From the NCBI GenBank assembly GCA_002311635.1, contig DBZJ01000156.1:1-16872 (forward strand): a DNA stretch of 16,872 nucleotides. The letters run 5' to 3'. This stretch comes from Syntrophaceae bacterium UBA1163 (GTDB taxonomy: Bacteria > Desulfobacterota > BSN033 > UBA1163). Position 1 is the stretch's first letter. Each line of letters starts with the position of its first letter. The position numbers and the translations under genes were made by a program. The notes under the pieces were generated by a model that was not told where the DNA came from, did not search any database, and worked only from the letters and a program-made list of their open reading frames with translations. Shown here piece by piece: positions 8,559 to 16,104 of the stretch.

Positions 8559-9527
8559 TCAGGAAACGAAATGGCAGGCGACGAAATGGTCTTCTCCCTC
8601 GTCTAAGAGCACGGGCTCTTCGGTTTGGCACTTCTCTCTGGAATGAGGGCACCTCGCCTGAAACAGACATTCATGACCCGAGGGAGGCGAAGGATGTTCC
8701 TCTTTCAGGAGCGGCCTCTCTCTTATCTGGGAAAGGTCCAATTTTGGAATGGCCTTGAGTAAGACCTGCGTGTAGTGGTGTAACGGTCGTTTGAAAAGAT
8801 CCTCGCTATGGGCCATCTCCACGATTTTTCCCATATACATGACGGCGATCCGGTCGCTGACATATTTGACCACCCGAAGATCGTGAGAGATGAAGAGATA
8901 GGTAAGACCCAACTGGTCCCGCAGGTCCATCAGGAGATTGAGGATTTGAGCCTGGATGGAGACGTCCAGAGCAGAGACAGGTTCATCCGCAACGATCAGT
9001 TCAGGATTGAGGGAGATGGCCCTGGCGATGCCGATTCTCTGGCGCTGCCCGCCACTGAACTCGTGCGGATAACGTTGGGCGTCCTGGGGATGGAGCCCCA
9101 CTTTCTCCAGAAGCTCAGAGACCCTTCGCAACTTTTCTTTTCCCCGGGCAACGCGATGGACTTCCAAGCCTTCACCTACAATCTCTTCAACCTTCATCCT
9201 CGGGTTCAGGGATTCATAGGGGTCCTGAAAGATAAATTGCATGTGAGGTCTCAGTTTCCTCATCCCTTCCCGATCAAGACGGACGATGTCCTGGCCCTTA
9301 AAAAAAACCTGGCCGGAAGTGGGTTCGATCAGTCTTAGAATTGACTTGCCTGCCGTGGTTTTCCCACAGCCGCTTTCTCCTACCAGTCCAAGTGTCTCTC
9401 CTTTTCGGATGGAAAAAGAAATGCCGTTCACAGCGCGTATAGGGATCTTGTCCGAAGTGAGAAAACCTTCTTTGTAGTAATACTTCTTTAGATCCTGGAC
9501 CTCAAGGAGAAAGTTGTTTTGGGACAT
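8559..9527 (-). CDS. oppF: Peptide ABC transporter ATP-binding protein, OppF/DppF type
   Basis: This is one of the two ATPases that power oligopeptide or dipeptide uptake, at the inner face of the membrane. Counted from the upstream ATG at 9533, Walker [10 protein letters not shown] is at about 52-60, the Q-loop Gln at 103, signature SGGQRQR at 160-166, Walker B IVADEP at 180-185 and the switch His at 217. The C-terminal OPP_C region carries four cysteines (C289, C295, C302, C320), the set that holds a [4Fe-4S] cluster in some Opp/Dpp ATPases. I prefer the ATG at 9527 because AGGA sits 8 nt before it; the ATG at 9533 is too close to that site. It is the last gene of the opp operon. Confidence 0.94.
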   Translation of the reverse strand: MSQNNFLLEVQDLKKYYYKEGFLTSDKIPIRAVNGISFSIRKGETLGLVGESGCGKTTAGKSILRLIEPTSGQVFFKGQDIVRLDREGMRKLRPHMQFIFQDPYESLNPRMKVEEIVGEGLEVHRVARGKEKLRRVSELLEKVGLHPQDAQRYPHEFSGGQRQRIGIARAISLNPELIVADEPVSALDVSIQAQILNLLMDLRDQLGLTYLFISHDLRVVKYVSDRIAVMYMGKIVEMAHSEDLFKRPLHHYTQVLLKAIPKLDLSQIRERPLLKEEHPSPPSGHECLFQARCPHSREKCQTEEPVLLDEGEDHFVACHFVS

Positions 9528-9545
9528 ATCCATCTTCCTAATACG

Positions 9546-9640
9546 CTCAAGGATTCAAGGGCCCAGTTGTTTAGTTCCATTGAAGCCTCTTTTGTTGTAG
9601 GGCGTTTCACCTGACTCCTTGAATCCTGGGACCCTTGGCC
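9546..9640. repeat. Inverted-repeat filler between oppD and oppF
   Basis: The 113-nt gap between the two ATPase genes contains a perfect 10-bp inverted repeat, GGATTCAAGG (9551-9560) with CCTTGAATCC (9617-9626). A second overlapping pair is AAGGGCCCAG near 9557-9566 with CTGGGACCCTT near 9626-9636, one base bulged. CAAGG is itself repeated at 9548-9560. This looks like an interspersed intergenic element rather than a terminator, because no T-tract follows. Confidence 0.6.
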
Positions 9641-9646
9641 CCTCTT

Positions 9647-10636
9647 TTAACAACATTCTTTCCATCGGATGCAGCGGCTGAATTGGTCTCCGTTGACCTG
9701 AAACATCGGTTCTCCTTTTTTACAATCTTCAATCATCATGTGGCATCTCGGATGGAACTTGCACCCCACGGGCAGATGCATCGGATCGGGGACTTGGCCT
9801 GGAATGGCATAGAGCCTGCCCCTCGTCTCGGTGAGTTGAGGAATCGACCTCATCAGCCCATAAGTATAAGGATTTCGCATTCTGGTAAAGATAGCTTCGA
9901 TGGGACCGTACTCAAAAATCCTTCCTGCATACATCACGGCCACCCGATCGGCTATTTCCGAGATCACTCCCAGGTCATGCGTGATGAGGATGACCGACAT
10001 CCCCATCTCCCCTTGAATCTCTTTTATAAGATGCAAAATCTGAGCTTGAATCGTCACATCCAAGGCCGTGGTGGGCTCATCCGCAACAAGAAGTTTCGGT
10101 TGACAGGAGAGCGCCATGGCGATCATCGCCCTCTGCCTCATGCCCCCACTTAATTGGTGGGGATAGGAATCCATTCTCTTTTCAGGAGACGAGATTTTCA
10201 CCCGGTGAAGCATCTCGATCGCTTTTTTCTTTGCTTCCGTCTTATCCAATCTCTGGTGGAGAATGATGGCCTCCATGATCTGGTCCCCGATTGTAAAGAC
10301 CGGATTAAGGGAGGTCATGGGTTCCTGAAATATCATGGCGATATCATTTCCCCTCACTTTCTCCATCTCCTTTTCTTCCAGATTCAATAGACTCCTTCCA
10401 TCGAAAAGGATATCGCCGTTCACGACTCGGCCGGGCGGGATGGGAATGAGCCTTAAGAGCGAGAGACCAGTGACAGTCTTTCCGCACCCGGATTCACCTA
10501 CAAGCCCAAGGATCTCTCCGGGATAGATTTCAAAACTGACGTTTTCGACCGCCCTGACGACACCTTCCTCCGTGAAGAAGTGGATGGTGAGGTCGCGAAT
10601 TTCTAAGAGTGGGTTCTTTTGTAAATCTTGCCTCAT
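9647..10636 (-). CDS. oppD: Peptide ABC transporter ATP-binding protein, OppD/DppD type
   Basis: This is the partner ATPase of OppF. Numbering here is from the longest reading frame, which opens with TTG at 10663. Walker A GESGCGKT is at about 57-64, the Q-loop at IFQEP (111-115), signature LSGGMRQR at 171-178, Walker B LVADEP at 192-197 and the switch His at 229. Four cysteines of the OPP_C region (C301, C307, C314, C331) fit the possible Fe-S site of the family, and two more close the protein. Three starts are in frame: TTG 10663, ATG 10648 and ATG 10636. I favour 10636 because only it has even a weak GGA upstream and it gives the usual short N terminus before [11 protein letters not shown]. 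The gene lies in the opp operon, 145 nt after oppC. Confidence 0.93.
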   Translation of the reverse strand: MRQDLQKNPLLEIRDLTIHFFTEEGVVRAVENVSFEIYPGEILGLVGESGCGKTVTGLSLLRLIPIPPGRVVNGDILFDGRSLLNLEEKEMEKVRGNDIAMIFQEPMTSLNPVFTIGDQIMEAIILHQRLDKTEAKKKAIEMLHRVKISSPEKRMDSYPHQLSGGMRQRAMIAMALSCQPKLLVADEPTTALDVTIQAQILHLIKEIQGEMGMSVILITHDLGVISEIADRVAVMYAGRIFEYGPIEAIFTRMRNPYTYGLMRSIPQLTETRGRLYAIPGQVPDPMHLPVGCKFHPRCHMMIEDCKKGEPMFQVNGDQFSRCIRWKECC

Positions 10637-10649
10637 ATGATCCGTCATA

Positions 10650-10770
10650 AAATTTAATGTCAAATGACAAATTACAAATGTCAGAGGAATGCCAAAATCC
10701 CGGCGAAAAAATTTTTGATATTTGTTATTTGGGCTTTATTTGGACTTCGAACTTTGGCATTTGGCATTGT
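10650..10770. repeat. AT-rich word-repeat filler between oppC and oppD
   Basis: The spacer is built from variants of CAAAT and TTTGGCAT words. CAAATGACAAATTACAAATG occupies 10661-10680. TTTGGCAT occurs twice, at 10753-10760 and 10760-10767, and is inverted as ATGCCAAA at 10689-10696, so the segment can fold back on itself. It is much more AT-rich than the genes on either side. Confidence 0.6.
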
Positions 10771-10781
10771 TTCACCAATGA

Positions 10782-11633
10782 CTATCGCCTTCCTCGAAGC
10801 CTTGGATCGATGGCATCCCGCAACCCTTCGCCCAACAGATTAAAAGAGAGAACCGTCATGAGAATAGCCAATCCCGGGAAGACGGTTAGCCACCATGCAT
10901 CGAAGATATAAGTCCTTCCCTCGGTGAGAATATTGCCCCAACTCGGGGCAGGAGGTTGAACACCGAATCCAAGGAAGCTCAAGCCGGCCTCGACCAGGAT
11001 CGCAGTCGCCACGTCGAGGGTGGCAGTGACGAACACGGGAGCCAATGCGTTGGGGAGGATATGCCGGAAGATGATCCGGAGATCCTTGACTCCGAGGGCT
11101 TTTGCCGCCTGTGTAAAGTCCCTCTCCCGCAGGGAAAGAAATTCTGCTCTTACAAATCGTGAGGTCCCCATCCAGGAGGTGATGCCGATGACGACCATAA
11201 TCTTAAAAATACCCGGTCCCAATAAGGCAACGACTGTCAAAATAAGGAAGAACGTCGGGAAACAAAGCATCGTGTCGACAAAGCGCATTAGGATATTATC
11301 GGTCCATCCTCCATAGTATCCCGCCACAGCCCCGACGAGAATCCCGATGAAGATGGAGATAGCGACGGCGACAAATCCTACGGACAGAGAGATTCTTGAC
11401 CCGTAGAGCATCCGGCTAAAAACATCCCGGCCTAACTGGTCGGTCCCCAGGTAGTGGTGGGGGGAAGGACGATTCAATTTTAGAGCGACATTCGTTTGCC
11501 CTGGATCGTAAGGTGCGAGAAAAGCAGCCAGACCTGCAATGAGGAAAAGGACCGCGATGACAATCAACCCGAATATTGCCAGACGGTTCCGTTTAAAATA
11601 TCGCCAGAAAACTTTCAGCTGAGATTCCATCAT
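10782..11633 (-). CDS. oppC: Peptide ABC transporter permease, OppC/DppC type
   Basis: This is an inner-membrane permease subunit that pairs with OppB. It has an N-terminal membrane helix (about LAIFGLIVIAVLFLIAGLAAF), then HYLGTDQLGRDVFSRMLYGSR, typical of OppC, then about five more hydrophobic segments. The EAA coupling loop AAKALGVKDLRIIFRHILPN contacts the ATPase. The C terminus has LVEAGLSFLGFGVQPPAPSWG. The frame opens at GTG 11672, but the extra 13 codons lie in repeat-like DNA (CGCAATC and ATCACG duplications) and are not family-like. I therefore place the start at the ATG pair 11633/11630, which gives MMESQLKVFWRYFKRNRLA. No good ribosome-binding site is visible for any of these starts. 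Confidence 0.93.
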   Translation of the reverse strand: MMESQLKVFWRYFKRNRLAIFGLIVIAVLFLIAGLAAFLAPYDPGQTNVALKLNRPSPHHYLGTDQLGRDVFSRMLYGSRISLSVGFVAVAISIFIGILVGAVAGYYGGWTDNILMRFVDTMLCFPTFFLILTVVALLGPGIFKIMVVIGITSWMGTSRFVRAEFLSLRERDFTQAAKALGVKDLRIIFRHILPNALAPVFVTATLDVATAILVEAGLSFLGFGVQPPAPSWGNILTEGRTYIFDAWWLTVFPGLAILMTVLSFNLLGEGLRDAIDPRLRGRR

Positions 11634-11643
11634 CTGAGGATAG

Positions 11644-11680
11644 CGCAATCCGCAATCATCCTTCACCATCACGAATCACG
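11644..11680. repeat. Short tandem words between oppB and oppC
   Basis: CGCAATC is duplicated in tandem at 11644-11650 and 11651-11657, and ATCACG occurs at 11668-11673 and 11675-11680. This is the third gap inside the opp operon filled by short repeated words. Confidence 0.5.
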
Positions 11681-11691
11681 GTCATCGTTTT

Positions 11692-12651
11692 TCATCCGTA
11701 TCGAATTCGAGGGTCTGCGACACCGTAAAGTACATCAGCAACGAAGTTCCCGATAAGAGTCAGCACGGCCGATATCGTGAGGACGGTCATGACGACCGGG
11801 TAATCTCTGGCGAGCACGGCCTGATAAGCCAACCGACCGATTCCAGGCCAGGCAAAAACTGTCTCTATGATGATGGAGCCACCGATCAATCCCGGAACAA
11901 TAAATCCAAACAAGGTGATCACCGGGAGCAAGGCATTCCGAAGGGCATGTTTGTAATAAACCGTTTCTTCCGGAAGTCCCTTGGCCTTAGCTGTGCGAAT
12001 GTAGTCCTGACGAATCACCTCGAGCATACTTGATCGTGTGTATCGTGATAGGGCCGCGATCCCCCCAATGGCGAGAATGATGGATGGAAGCATCAGGTGC
12101 CAGAGGTGATCCATCACAATATCCACTGTCGTAAAGCCTTCTTCCACGAATGTCCTCATCCCGAGGACAGGGTAGCCGAAAAGCTTAACCGTAGCGAGGA
12201 TGAGAAGGTAGGCCAGCCAGAAACTCGGGATAGAGATCCCGACATAGGCACCAAACGTCCCCAGGTGATCGAGAAACGTATACCGTTTCCTGGCCGAAAA
12301 GATCCCAAGAGGAATGGCCAAAGAGAAGATGATCAAGATGGAAACGACATTGAGAAGAAGAGTATTCCAGATCCTCTCGGCGATCTTTCGCATCACGGGC
12401 CTTCCGTCCTTGAAGGAATAGAGCTTGCCCGTGAAAAGGCGCTCAAGCCATAGGAAATATTGTTGATAGATGGGCTTGTCGAGATCATAGTTCTTCTCCA
12501 TCTGGGCGATAATCTTGGGTGAGACTTTTGGATCCATGGTCAGTGCGATTGGGCTTCCGGGAGCTTGGGTAATGATCACCCATGAAATGATACTGATTCC
12601 TACAAGGGTGATAAACATATAAATGAGGCGTCGGGCGATGTACGTACTCAT
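11692..12651 (-). CDS. oppB: Peptide ABC transporter permease, OppB/DppB type
   Basis: This 319-aa inner-membrane permease has the family N terminus (MSTYIARRLIYMFITLVGIS) and a periplasmic loop with APGSPI. Five further hydrophobic segments follow, including ILIIFSLAIPLGIFSARKR. The EAA loop is RTAKAKGLPEETVYYKHALRNALLP. The C-terminal signature reads ETVFAWPGIGRLAYQAVLARDYPV, and the protein ends ADPRIRYG. It starts 3 nt after the oppA stop, so translation is probably coupled to it. Family-level identity is firm; the transported substrate (dipeptides, longer peptides, nickel or other) is not visible from the sequence. Confidence 0.95.
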   Translation of the reverse strand: MSTYIARRLIYMFITLVGISIISWVIITQAPGSPIALTMDPKVSPKIIAQMEKNYDLDKPIYQQYFLWLERLFTGKLYSFKDGRPVMRKIAERIWNTLLLNVVSILIIFSLAIPLGIFSARKRYTFLDHLGTFGAYVGISIPSFWLAYLLILATVKLFGYPVLGMRTFVEEGFTTVDIVMDHLWHLMLPSIILAIGGIAALSRYTRSSMLEVIRQDYIRTAKAKGLPEETVYYKHALRNALLPVITLFGFIVPGLIGGSIIIETVFAWPGIGRLAYQAVLARDYPVVMTVLTISAVLTLIGNFVADVLYGVADPRIRYG

Positions 12652-12654
12652 GAT

Positions 12655-14295
12655 TTATTTCTGAAACTGAACCTCCTGTTTCATCTTAGGAACATACCAT
12701 TTCGTAATATCATACAACAACCCGGCCTTCTCCATCCGAATCGGTTCAAGATGCTCCTTGCCCGCTTGGTCCTTTTGCAGGAGAAAAAACCTTTTCTCAA
12801 GAGCAGAGATGGCCAGGGGGACGAAAAGGAAAGTGTAGGGTTGATCATCGGCAATCAACTCATGAATCCGCCAATAAATTTGCTTTCTCTTCTGGATGTC
12901 ATATTCTCTTCTTCCTTCAACGAGCAGCTTGTCCACCTCCGGGTTTCGGTAAGAGGTAAAGTTGAACCCCTTATCAATCTGACTGGAGTGCCAGATTTCG
13001 TACGCATCCGGGTCCACGGAAAGACCCCAGCCGAGGATGCATGCATCAAAATGCCTCGCATCGATGAAATCTTTGATAAAGACGCTCCACTCATAAAGTT
13101 CGAGTGTGACGTCGATTCCGATCTCATGAAGCTGCCTCTGAACCAAGACAGCCACGTCCCGACGCGTGTCATTTCCGCTGTTGGTGATCAGCGTGAAACG
13201 AAAGGGTTTACCCTCTTTCTCCAGAATTCCGTTCTTATTCGGTTTCCAGCCTACCTCTGCAAGGAGCTCGCGTGCTTTTTGTGGGTCGTAAGGGATGGGC
13301 TTCACATTCGGGTTCCAGTACCACATCTGGTTGGGAAATGGCCCTGTGGCCACCACACCCAACCCGTAGAGAACGTACTGGACGATTTGCTCCCGATTTA
13401 TCGCATAGGTCAGGGCACGCCTTACCCGTCTGTCTTGAAAAAGAGGGTTCTTAAGATTATACCCGATGTAGGTATACCCGAGGCTTGGCTGAGAATAAAC
13501 TTTAACGGAGGGAATTTCTTCCATCCGGCGGTACTCGAAAGGAGAGATACTGGAGTAATCCGCCCCACGGGTGAGCATCTCCATTTCGTTAAGGGCGGTT
13601 TCAGGAATAATTCTGTAGATGATCCCGTTTAGGTCCGGTTTTCCTTCGAAGTACTGCGAATTGGCGTCGAGTACGATCTTTTCATCACTCACCCACTCGA
13701 TGAACCGGAAAGGGCCTGTACCGATTGGATGTCGGTTAAAAGAGGTTGTATTGATATCGACATTTTCCAGAAGATGTTTCGGGATGATTCCGATTCCCCA
13801 GGAATCAAGACCGGGGGAGAAGGGTTCCTTGTAGGTCACCCGGAACGTATATGGGTCTAAGACTTCCGCACTCTTCACCAATTCATAACTGCTGCGGCGG
13901 ACCGTATTGGTCTTCTCATCCATGATCTTGTCATAAGTGAATTTTACATCCTCTGCAGTAAATTCCTTTCCATCATGCCAGAGAACACCTTTTCGCAAAT
14001 GGAAGGTAATGACAGGCTGAGGCCCTGTCTCGACCTTCCACGACTCCGCAAGATCTCCAACAAAGCCGTCGAGGCTTCTGTTATATTTGATCAGCCCGTT
14101 GAAGACAAAAGAATTGATGTCGCTTGAAGCGGAATCCTGAGCGAGAACGGGGTTGAGATAAGAGGCATCCCCGATCGAGCTCATGATCAGCTGATTTATT
14201 CTCGAGTGCGGTAGATAGCCTTCAAAGACAAGTGTAGCCAAGAAAAGGATGAGGAAAGAAACGGGAAAGATAAAAAGAAGGGTTCTGGTTTTCAG
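12655..14295 (-). CDS. oppA: Peptide ABC transporter substrate-binding protein (SBP_bac_5), probable CTG start
   Basis: This is the periplasmic binding subunit of the opp system. The mature part has the family landmarks AESWKVE, FHLRKGVLWHDGKEFTAEDV, HPIGTGPFRF, RVRRALTYAINRE and FILGWG-like CILGWGLSVDPD. The first ATG- or TTG-type codon in frame is TTG at 14241, but that would leave no export signal. Upstream the frame stays open and encodes KTRTLLFIFPVSFLILFL, a classic charged n-region plus hydrophobic core. It is headed by CTG at 14295-14293 with AAAGGA 8 nt before it. A promoter ends only about 28 nt upstream, so few other starts are possible. No lipobox cysteine is seen. The CTG start gives 546 aa; it is inference, and a sequencing error is the alternative. 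Confidence 0.9.
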   Translation of the reverse strand: MKTRTLLFIFPVSFLILFLATLVFEGYLPHSRINQLIMSSIGDASYLNPVLAQDSASSDINSFVFNGLIKYNRSLDGFVGDLAESWKVETGPQPVITFHLRKGVLWHDGKEFTAEDVKFTYDKIMDEKTNTVRRSSYELVKSAEVLDPYTFRVTYKEPFSPGLDSWGIGIIPKHLLENVDINTTSFNRHPIGTGPFRFIEWVSDEKIVLDANSQYFEGKPDLNGIIYRIIPETALNEMEMLTRGADYSSISPFEYRRMEEIPSVKVYSQPSLGYTYIGYNLKNPLFQDRRVRRALTYAINREQIVQYVLYGLGVVATGPFPNQMWYWNPNVKPIPYDPQKARELLAEVGWKPNKNGILEKEGKPFRFTLITNSGNDTRRDVAVLVQRQLHEIGIDVTLELYEWSVFIKDFIDARHFDACILGWGLSVDPDAYEIWHSSQIDKGFNFTSYRNPEVDKLLVEGRREYDIQKRKQIYWRIHELIADDQPYTFLFVPLAISALEKRFFLLQKDQAGKEHLEPIRMEKAGLLYDITKWYVPKMKQEVQFQK

Positions 14296-14303
14296 AGAAA
14301 ATA

Positions 14304-14310
14304 TCCTTTC
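14304..14310 (-). promoter_or_regulatory. Ribosome-binding site that points to a CTG start for oppA
   Basis: GAAAGGA on the minus strand lies 8 nt before CTG (14295-14293). There is no comparable site before the TTG at 14241. Confidence 0.6.
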
Positions 14311-14329
14311 AAACAGCAGGGATTAAAAT

Positions 14330-14358
14330 ATTATAGAGGATATTTTACTCCTTCACAA
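14330..14358 (-). promoter_or_regulatory. Promoter of the opp operon
   Basis: The -35 TTGTGA (14358-14353), a 17-nt spacer and a perfect -10 TATAAT (14335-14330) lie on the minus strand. The predicted start is near 14323, giving a leader of about 28 nt before the proposed CTG codon. Confidence 0.65.
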
Positions 14359-14391
14359 TCTTTAATCGGGATGTCTTCAATTCCGAATTCC

Positions 14392-14442
14392 GCCATGCAC
14401 CACGTGGGGTGCATGGCAGCCCTGAACCTCACATGGTTCGGG
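14392..14442. terminator. Two adjacent hairpins between rlpA and the opp promoter
   Basis: Hairpin one is GCCATGCACC (14392-14401) with GGTGCATGGC (14408-14417), 10 perfect pairs around a 6-nt loop. Hairpin two is CCTGAACC (14421-14428) with GGTTCGGG (14435-14442), 8 pairs including one T-G on the plus strand. They lie just past the rlpA stop, where a terminator is expected, but neither is followed by a T-tract on the minus strand. They could be a Rho-type or structural element, or a mobile repeat unit. Confidence 0.4.
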
Positions 14443-14468
14443 ACGCAACTCCGATTCTGCTATGACTT

Positions 14469-15167
14469 CTACCGGCTGGTCACCAAAACCTTGAACCCCA
14501 TCTGGGAAAGTTTTTCTGCTGTGATCAAAGCGGATTCTCTTGTGTCGAATTGTCCCACTCTTACCCGGTGATATTTCTGAGTTGGTGTTTCCAGCGTTGT
14601 GATCGTGACATTCTCAAAATTTTTTCGGAGCTGTTCAGCTAATTTCTGGGCATTGGTTTCATCGATGAAAGAACCCACCTGGAGCGTGTAACGCTGAACC
14701 AGCTCGGGGGCAGAACCGATCACCTCCACTCTGACCGCGGCTGTTCCCTGTTCATGCATGTCGAGCATCCGCGCAGCAGCGTAAGAGACGTCGACAATCC
14801 TGTCCTTTACAAAAGGGCCCCTGTCATTGACCTTCAGCTCAACGGATCTTCCATTTTCCAGATTGGTGACCATAACCATTGTCCCTAAGGGAAGGGTATT
14901 GTGGGCGCAGGTGAGTTGGTACATATCATAGACTTCACCACTCGATGTCTGTTTTCCGTGAAAGTCTGCTCCATACCAGGACGCAATCCCCTGCTGAATC
15001 CCACGGGACTCCCTCTTTTCGATGGCCGCCCCTTTTTCAGGTGAGGGCGTTCTTCTCTCATAAACAATGCGATGTCTGGGAGCACAGGCCGTAAGAAGAA
15101 AAAAGACAACTATTAGCAAAGCAGGTAAGGAAAACTTTAACTTCCCATGATTCATAAAAAACGCCAT
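14469..15167 (-). CDS. rlpA: RlpA-family septal ring lipoprotein / lytic transglycosylase
   Basis: RlpA proteins cleave denuded (peptide-free) glycan strands at the septum. The 232-aa protein has a signal peptide with lipobox LLTAC (Cys28). The double-psi beta-barrel runs from about 58 to 150 (GIASWYGADFHGKQTSSGE, H89 in AHNTLP, D115 in VNDRGPF), so both residues expected for catalysis are present. A SPOR domain at about 158-232 (YTLQVGSFIDETNAQKLAEQL) binds denuded glycan. The usual LTAAH is LTCAH here (Cys87). The ATG at 15167 is preceded by GAGGG; the alternative ATG at 15155 has no ribosome-binding site. It has its own promoter and lies back to back with the plus-strand cassette. Confidence 0.93.
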   Translation of the reverse strand: MAFFMNHGKLKFSLPALLIVVFFLLTACAPRHRIVYERRTPSPEKGAAIEKRESRGIQQGIASWYGADFHGKQTSSGEVYDMYQLTCAHNTLPLGTMVMVTNLENGRSVELKVNDRGPFVKDRIVDVSYAAARMLDMHEQGTAAVRVEVIGSAPELVQRYTLQVGSFIDETNAQKLAEQLRKNFENVTITTLETPTQKYHRVRVGQFDTRESALITAEKLSQMGFKVLVTSR

Positions 15168-15207
15168 CCAACCCTCAGATTTGCCAAGACTCCGATGTTA
15201 TACGAAG

Positions 15208-15241
15208 TTCGTGTTTTGTGCTATTATAGGGAAAACACGAA
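15208..15241. promoter_or_regulatory. Perfect inverted repeat around the rlpA -10 box (candidate operator)
   Basis: TTCGTGTTTT (15208-15217) is the exact inverse of AAAACACGAA (15232-15241), separated by 14 nt that contain the -10 TATAAT. One arm lies in the promoter spacer and the other at the start site, as expected for a repressor operator. It is not a terminator, because it precedes the gene and lacks a following T-tract. Confidence 0.5.
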
Positions 15242-15251
15242 ATAGAATCAA
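15223..15251 (-). promoter_or_regulatory. Promoter of rlpA
   Basis: On the minus strand, TTGATT (15251-15246), a 17-nt spacer and a perfect TATAAT (15228-15223) lie about 55 nt upstream of rlpA. The predicted transcription start is near 15216. Confidence 0.65.
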
Positions 15252-15318
15252 CAATTATGTACAATTTCATAGACAGAAGGGTTCGAAAGTGATAAGAAGG
15301 TGAACTTAGAAGAGCCGA

Positions 15319-15348
15319 TTGATCAGAAATAGGAACTTCGCCTATTAA
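15319..15348 (+). promoter_or_regulatory. Candidate promoter reading into the cassette
   Basis: TTGATC (15319-15324), an 18-nt spacer and TATTAA (15343-15348) lie just before the cassette boundary and would start transcription at about 15355. Each hexamer matches 4 of 6, so the call is weak, but some outside promoter is expected for cassette genes. Confidence 0.3.
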
Positions 15349-15376
15349 TTGTTAGACATAAAGATTATAAATCGTA

Positions 15377-16048
15377 ATGGCAGAAACTGATTATTCAGAA
15401 GTATTGGCGATCATATCCGCAGAGGTAATCGGCGATAGTCCGGAAGTGCGGCAAAATTACCTCAAGCATTTTAGTAATCAAACAGACAAATTTATTAATG
15501 CGATGTCAAAAGCATATATTGGATGGCGGGAGTTTGATTCTAACATTGGTTCCGATATTAAAAAAGCTCATATTTCAGCTTTGATTTACAGTGCCATAAA
15601 TAATCATATTATCTCTTTAAAACTGTTTCTGTCAGGTTACACAATTGCTGCTGGAAACTTACAAAGACAGGTGATTGAATCGATTGCATTGGCATTGTTA
15701 TGTTCCGAAGCGAATTTGGACATTCTTGATCGTTACATGGACAGCAAATATTCAACCAACAAAGCCGTCCGAGATGTCCTAAGGCATTATAACAAACTAA
15801 ACATAAGCAAAAATGCCTTGCAGGTGTTGGAGCGTTCTCGCGATTTCTATGATGAATATAGTCATCCGACACAATTAACTTTGGCTAATCTTATATCTTT
15901 TTCCGAAAGCGGCAAATTATATTTAGGAGCAACATTTGATGAAGGCAAGTTAGAACAATATGCCAAAGAAGTAAATGGCCGCATATCCTTGGCCATGGTT
16001 TTCGACAACTTCATCGATGGTGTTAGGGCAAATGTGAAGAAATGGTAA
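15377..16048 (+). CDS. Cassette-borne helical protein of unknown function
   Basis: I do not recognise this 223-aa protein with confidence. It looks soluble and mainly helical. Visible motifs are NLQRQVIESIALALL (R97, Q98, E101) and RDFYDEYSHPTQ (Y161, S162, H163). That layout recalls hypothetical proteins filed under families such as DUF5677, where a central RQxxE helix and a later S/H-containing helix recur; this is memory-based and untested. The ATG lies 25 nt inside the cassette and has no clear ribosome-binding site, which is common for cassette genes. It is followed by a second gene 56 nt downstream with no attC between them, so the two travel as one unit. Confidence 0.8.
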   Translation: MAETDYSEVLAIISAEVIGDSPEVRQNYLKHFSNQTDKFINAMSKAYIGWREFDSNIGSDIKKAHISALIYSAINNHIISLKLFLSGYTIAAGNLQRQVIESIALALLCSEANLDILDRYMDSKYSTNKAVRDVLRHYNKLNISKNALQVLERSRDFYDEYSHPTQLTLANLISFSESGKLYLGATFDEGKLEQYAKEVNGRISLAMVFDNFIDGVRANVKKW

Positions 16049-16090
16049 ATTAGGTCCTAATCAGGTCAAGGCAACAAATCCTTGTCATCG

Positions 16091-16097
16091 AAGGAGG
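16091..16097 (+). promoter_or_regulatory. Strong ribosome-binding site of the second cassette gene
   Basis: AAGGAGG lies exactly 7 nt before the ATG at 16105, in contrast to the first cassette gene, which has no such site. It fixes the start of the downstream gene. Confidence 0.8.
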
Positions 16098-16104
16098 ATA
16101 GACT

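Noticed and set aside
12751..13632. A long plus-strand open frame (293 codons) opposite oppA, and similar ones opposite fusA, tuf and the kinase.
   Set aside because: These are antisense shadows of well-identified genes, with no family features or ribosome-binding sites.
15329..15340. AATAGGAACTTC matches one arm of the yeast FRT site, and nearby TATACGAAGTT resembles a lox arm.
   Set aside because: Only single arms are present, with no partner arm or spacer of the right size. The matches are short and most likely chance.
15210..15357. A complete attC ending in the GTTAGAC at 15351, belonging to an upstream cassette.
   Set aside because: TCAACAATTA near 15248 weakly resembles the expected partner of AATTGTTAGA, but the RYYYAAC core is broken and no paired arms with the usual spacing were found.
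16030..16104. A possible second attC between the two cassette genes.
   Set aside because: The gap is only 56 nt and lacks both RYYYAAC and GTTRRRY cores and any imperfect inverted repeat.
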